DNA of 6,299 nt from Candidatus Galloscillospira excrementavium. GTDB lineage: Bacteria > Bacillota > Clostridia > Oscillospirales > Oscillospiraceae. The stretch's first letter is position 1. Each line of letters starts with the position of its first letter. This document shows positions 4,717-6,299 of the stretch, piece after piece. The DNA is taken from assembly GCA_018711785.1 (NCBI GenBank), contig DVHW01000158.1:1-6299 (forward strand), in the 5' to 3' direction. The translations under genes and the position numbers were made by a program. The notes under the pieces are model-generated. The model was not told the DNA's origin, did no database searches, and saw only the letters and a program-made list of their open reading frames with translations.

Positions 4717-6243
4717 ATGAGAGCCATCATGGTCATGTTCGACTCGCTCAACCGCATCATGCTCCCCCCCTATGGGGGGACAGACATCGTGGCCCCCAAT
4801 TTTGAGCGGCTGGCAAAGCACGCCGCCACCTTCGACAACTTCTACATCGGCAGCTTCCCCTGCATGCCCGCCCGCCGGGAGCTCCACACCGGCCGGTACA
4901 ACTTCCTGCACCGGGGCTGGGGCCCCATCGAGCTCTACGACGACTCCATGCCCGAGCTGCTGAAGAAAAACGGCGTCTACACCCACCTGGTCACCGACCA
5001 CTGGCACTACTGGGAGCAGGGGGGCTCGGACTACCAGACCAAGTACAACTCCTTCGAGTACGCCCGGGGCCCGGAGGGGGACCCGTGGAAGGGCCTGGTG
5101 GACTTTGAGGTCCCGCCCCACCTCTACGGCCGGCAGGACAACTGCGGCCGGCAGGAGTACGTGAACCGCCGCTACACCCCCCGGGAGGAGGACATCTCCA
5201 TCGCCCAGACCTTCCACCACGGGCTCCAGTTCATCGACGACAACTTCCGCTCCGACAACTGGTTCCTCCAGATCGAGGAGTTCGACCCCCACGAGCCCTA
5301 CTATGTGCCCGACCGGTTTATGTCCCTCTATGAAAAGGAGTACGGCGGCCGGGAGTTCGACTGGCCCCAGTACCATAAGGTGGGCCACGCCGGCGAGACC
5401 GAAGAGGAGATCCGCCACGCCATCAACAAGTACCGGGCCGTGGTGAGCATGTGCGACTACTACCTGGGGCAAGTCCTGGACCGGATGGACCAGTACGATT
5501 TGTGGAAGGACACCATGCTCATCGTGAACACCGACCACGGCTTCCTGCTCACCGAGCATGACTGGTGGGGCAAGGTCTGCGAGCCCATCTACGACGAGAT
5601 CGCACACACTCCCTTTTTCCTCTGGGACCCCAGGAGCGGCGTGTGCGGCGAGCGGCGGCAGGCCCTGTGCCAGACCATCGACATCGCGCCCACCCTCCTG
5701 GACTACTTCCAGGTCCCCATTCCGAAAGACGTCCAGGGCAAGCCCCTCCGCGAGGTGGTCGCCAGCGACCAGAAAATCCGGGACTACGCCCTCTTCGGCC
5801 TCCACGGCTTCCATGTCAATGTGACCGACGGACGCTATGTCTACATGCGCACGCCGGTGCGGGAACACCTGACGGAGATCTACGACTACCTGCAGACCCC
5901 CACCAGCTATCCCAATTCCATCACGCTGGACAAGCTGCGCCAGAGCGAGCTGGTGTGGGGGTATGAATTCACGAAGGGCACGCCCCTGCTGCGGGTGCCC
6001 GGCAACGCCATGGGCATGATCTCCGACGACCCAGAGCTCCTCTACGGCCCCGACGGTCTCTACGAGGGGGGAAATCTGCTCTTCGACCTGGAGCAGGACC
6101 CGAAACAGCTCTCCCCCCTTCAGGACGCCGAGACCGAGTGCCGCATGGAAGATGCCATGGTCCGCCTGATGCGGGAGAGCGAGGCGCCTCCGGAACAGTA
6201 TGTCCGGCTGGGGCTGAACGGGTCCGGTGCCAAGGCTCCCTGA
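4717..6243 (+). CDS. Formylglycine-type sulfatase / phosphonate-phosphodiester hydrolase family enzyme
   Basis: 508 aa, alkaline phosphatase superfamily (Sulfatase, PF00884). The enzyme should cleave a sulfate ester, or a phosphonate monoester or phosphodiester, using a formylglycine nucleophile made from a Cys. Visible motifs: metal Asp9 in VMFDSL; the modification motif CMPARRELHTGR with Cys49, Pro51 and Arg53; H95-W-H97; DPHEPY with His192; the metal pair Asp273-His274 in NTDHGFLLTEH; and Lys286 in WWGK. A C-terminal LFDLEQDPKQLSPL is the usual end of sulfatase domains. The Asp-His pair with a Lys 12 residues later resembles choline sulfatases and phosphonate monoester hydrolases more than classical arylsulfatases. 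The N-terminus begins at once with the first beta strand and has no signal peptide, so the enzyme is cytoplasmic and depends on import of its substrate. Oddities: Ser10 follows the metal Asp, His95 replaces the Lys of the common GKWH motif, and residues 137-148 look like a 6-residue duplication. The maturase must be encoded elsewhere. Substrate unknown. Confidence 0.9.
   Translation: MRAIMVMFDSLNRIMLPPYGGTDIVAPNFERLAKHAATFDNFYIGSFPCMPARRELHTGRYNFLHRGWGPIELYDDSMPELLKKNGVYTHLVTDHWHYWEQGGSDYQTKYNSFEYARGPEGDPWKGLVDFEVPPHLYGRQDNCGRQEYVNRRYTPREEDISIAQTFHHGLQFIDDNFRSDNWFLQIEEFDPHEPYYVPDRFMSLYEKEYGGREFDWPQYHKVGHAGETEEEIRHAINKYRAVVSMCDYYLGQVLDRMDQYDLWKDTMLIVNTDHGFLLTEHDWWGKVCEPIYDEIAHTPFFLWDPRSGVCGERRQALCQTIDIAPTLLDYFQVPIPKDVQGKPLREVVASDQKIRDYALFGLHGFHVNVTDGRYVYMRTPVREHLTEIYDYLQTPTSYPNSITLDKLRQSELVWGYEFTKGTPLLRVPGNAMGMISDDPELLYGPDGLYEGGNLLFDLEQDPKQLSPLQDAETECRMEDAMVRLMRESEAPPEQYVRLGLNGSGAKAP
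4763..4780 (+). repeat. C7/G6 inverted repeat in the 5' part of the hydrolase gene
   Basis: TCCCCCC (4763-4769) and GGGGGGA (4774-4780) form a perfect 7-bp, almost purely G-C stem with a CTAT loop, about 46 nt after the start codon. It encodes L-P-P-Y-G-G-T using only CCC and GGG codons. The strong stem may affect early elongation or initiation, and the C7 and G6 runs are potential slippage tracts. Both ideas are inferences from the sequence alone. Confidence 0.45.
5125..5160 (+). repeat. Diverged 18-nt in-frame tandem duplication
   Basis: Two adjacent 18-nt units (5125-5142 and 5143-5160) agree at 15 of 18 positions and share the exact 12-mer CGGCCGGCAGGA (5127-5138 and 5145-5156). They encode YGRQDN and CGRQEY (residues 137-148) of the hydrolase. 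The repeat preserves the reading frame and suggests a small past duplication in a surface or substrate-site loop. Confidence 0.5.
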
Positions 6244-6276
6244 CAGAAACAGGCAAGCGCAACCGGTCTGCGGCGG

Positions 6277-6299
6277 GCCGCTGCCCTATGGGCAGCGGC
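6277..6299 (+). terminator. Likely rho-independent terminator of the operon, cut by the window end
   Basis: GCCGCTGCCC (6277-6286), the loop TAT and GGGCAGCGGC (6290-6299) form a perfect 10-bp GC-rich stem starting 33 nt after the TGA of the hydrolase gene. The position and strength are those of an intrinsic terminator. The T-run that would complete it would lie just outside the window and cannot be seen. The bases between the stop codon and the stem (6244-6276) show no gene. Confidence 0.65.

Noticed and set aside
4177..5868. Long open frame of 563 codons on the minus strand, antisense to the second permease and the hydrolase
   Set aside because: It has a low-complexity Val/Gly/Glu/His/Asp composition, no recognisable motif, and mirrors the GC-rich third positions of the plus-strand genes. 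The same applies to minus-strand frames at 1274-2782 and 2878-3819.
1..6299. CRISPR array, tRNA/rRNA genes, insertion sequences, attachment sites
   Set aside because: No spaced repeats, tRNA-like cloverleaf, transposase or terminal repeats were seen; nearly every base is in a coherent metabolic operon.

Overview
The window is a single co-directional operon on the + strand: four genes for a BMP/CUT2-type (nucleoside-like) ABC importer, followed by a gene for a cytoplasmic formylglycine-type sulfatase or phosphonate/phosphodiester hydrolase. High GC with strongly GC-biased third codon positions, near-perfect AGGAGG ribosome-binding sites, and a lipobox lipoprotein used as the binding protein suggest a GC-rich Bacillota, most plausibly a gut Oscillospiraceae-like clostridium (Oscillibacter/Flavonifractor/Lawsonibacter type). 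The organism assignment is inferred from style only.

Layout. 1-69: short leader with an imperfect palindrome (37-52) and a strong RBS (57-62). 70-1188: BMP-family substrate-binding lipoprotein. 1189-1219: short gap with a small hairpin presenting the next RBS in its loop. 1220-2734: double-domain ATPase. 2725-3807: first permease, GTG start, overlapping the ATPase gene by 10 nt. 3823-4701: second permease. 4717-6243: sulfatase-superfamily enzyme, whose RBS touches the stop codon of the second permease. 6277-6299: a perfect 10-bp GC-rich hairpin at the very end of the window, probably the operon terminator. Spacings of -10, 15 and 15 nt make co-transcription and translational coupling very likely.

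How the genes could work together. The lipoprotein captures a small solute outside the membrane, the two permeases and the ATPase import it, and the enzyme, which has no signal peptide, hydrolyses it in the cytoplasm. By-eye comparison with the family shows that the lipoprotein lacks the Asp and Lys that hold the ribose in nucleoside-binding BMP proteins, and that both permeases depart from otherwise conserved motifs. The most interesting hypothesis is therefore that this is not a nucleoside importer but an uptake-and-hydrolysis system for a sulfate ester, or a phosphonate monoester or phosphodiester, whose identity the sequence does not reveal. No formylglycine maturase, regulator or pathway gene for the released product lies within the window.
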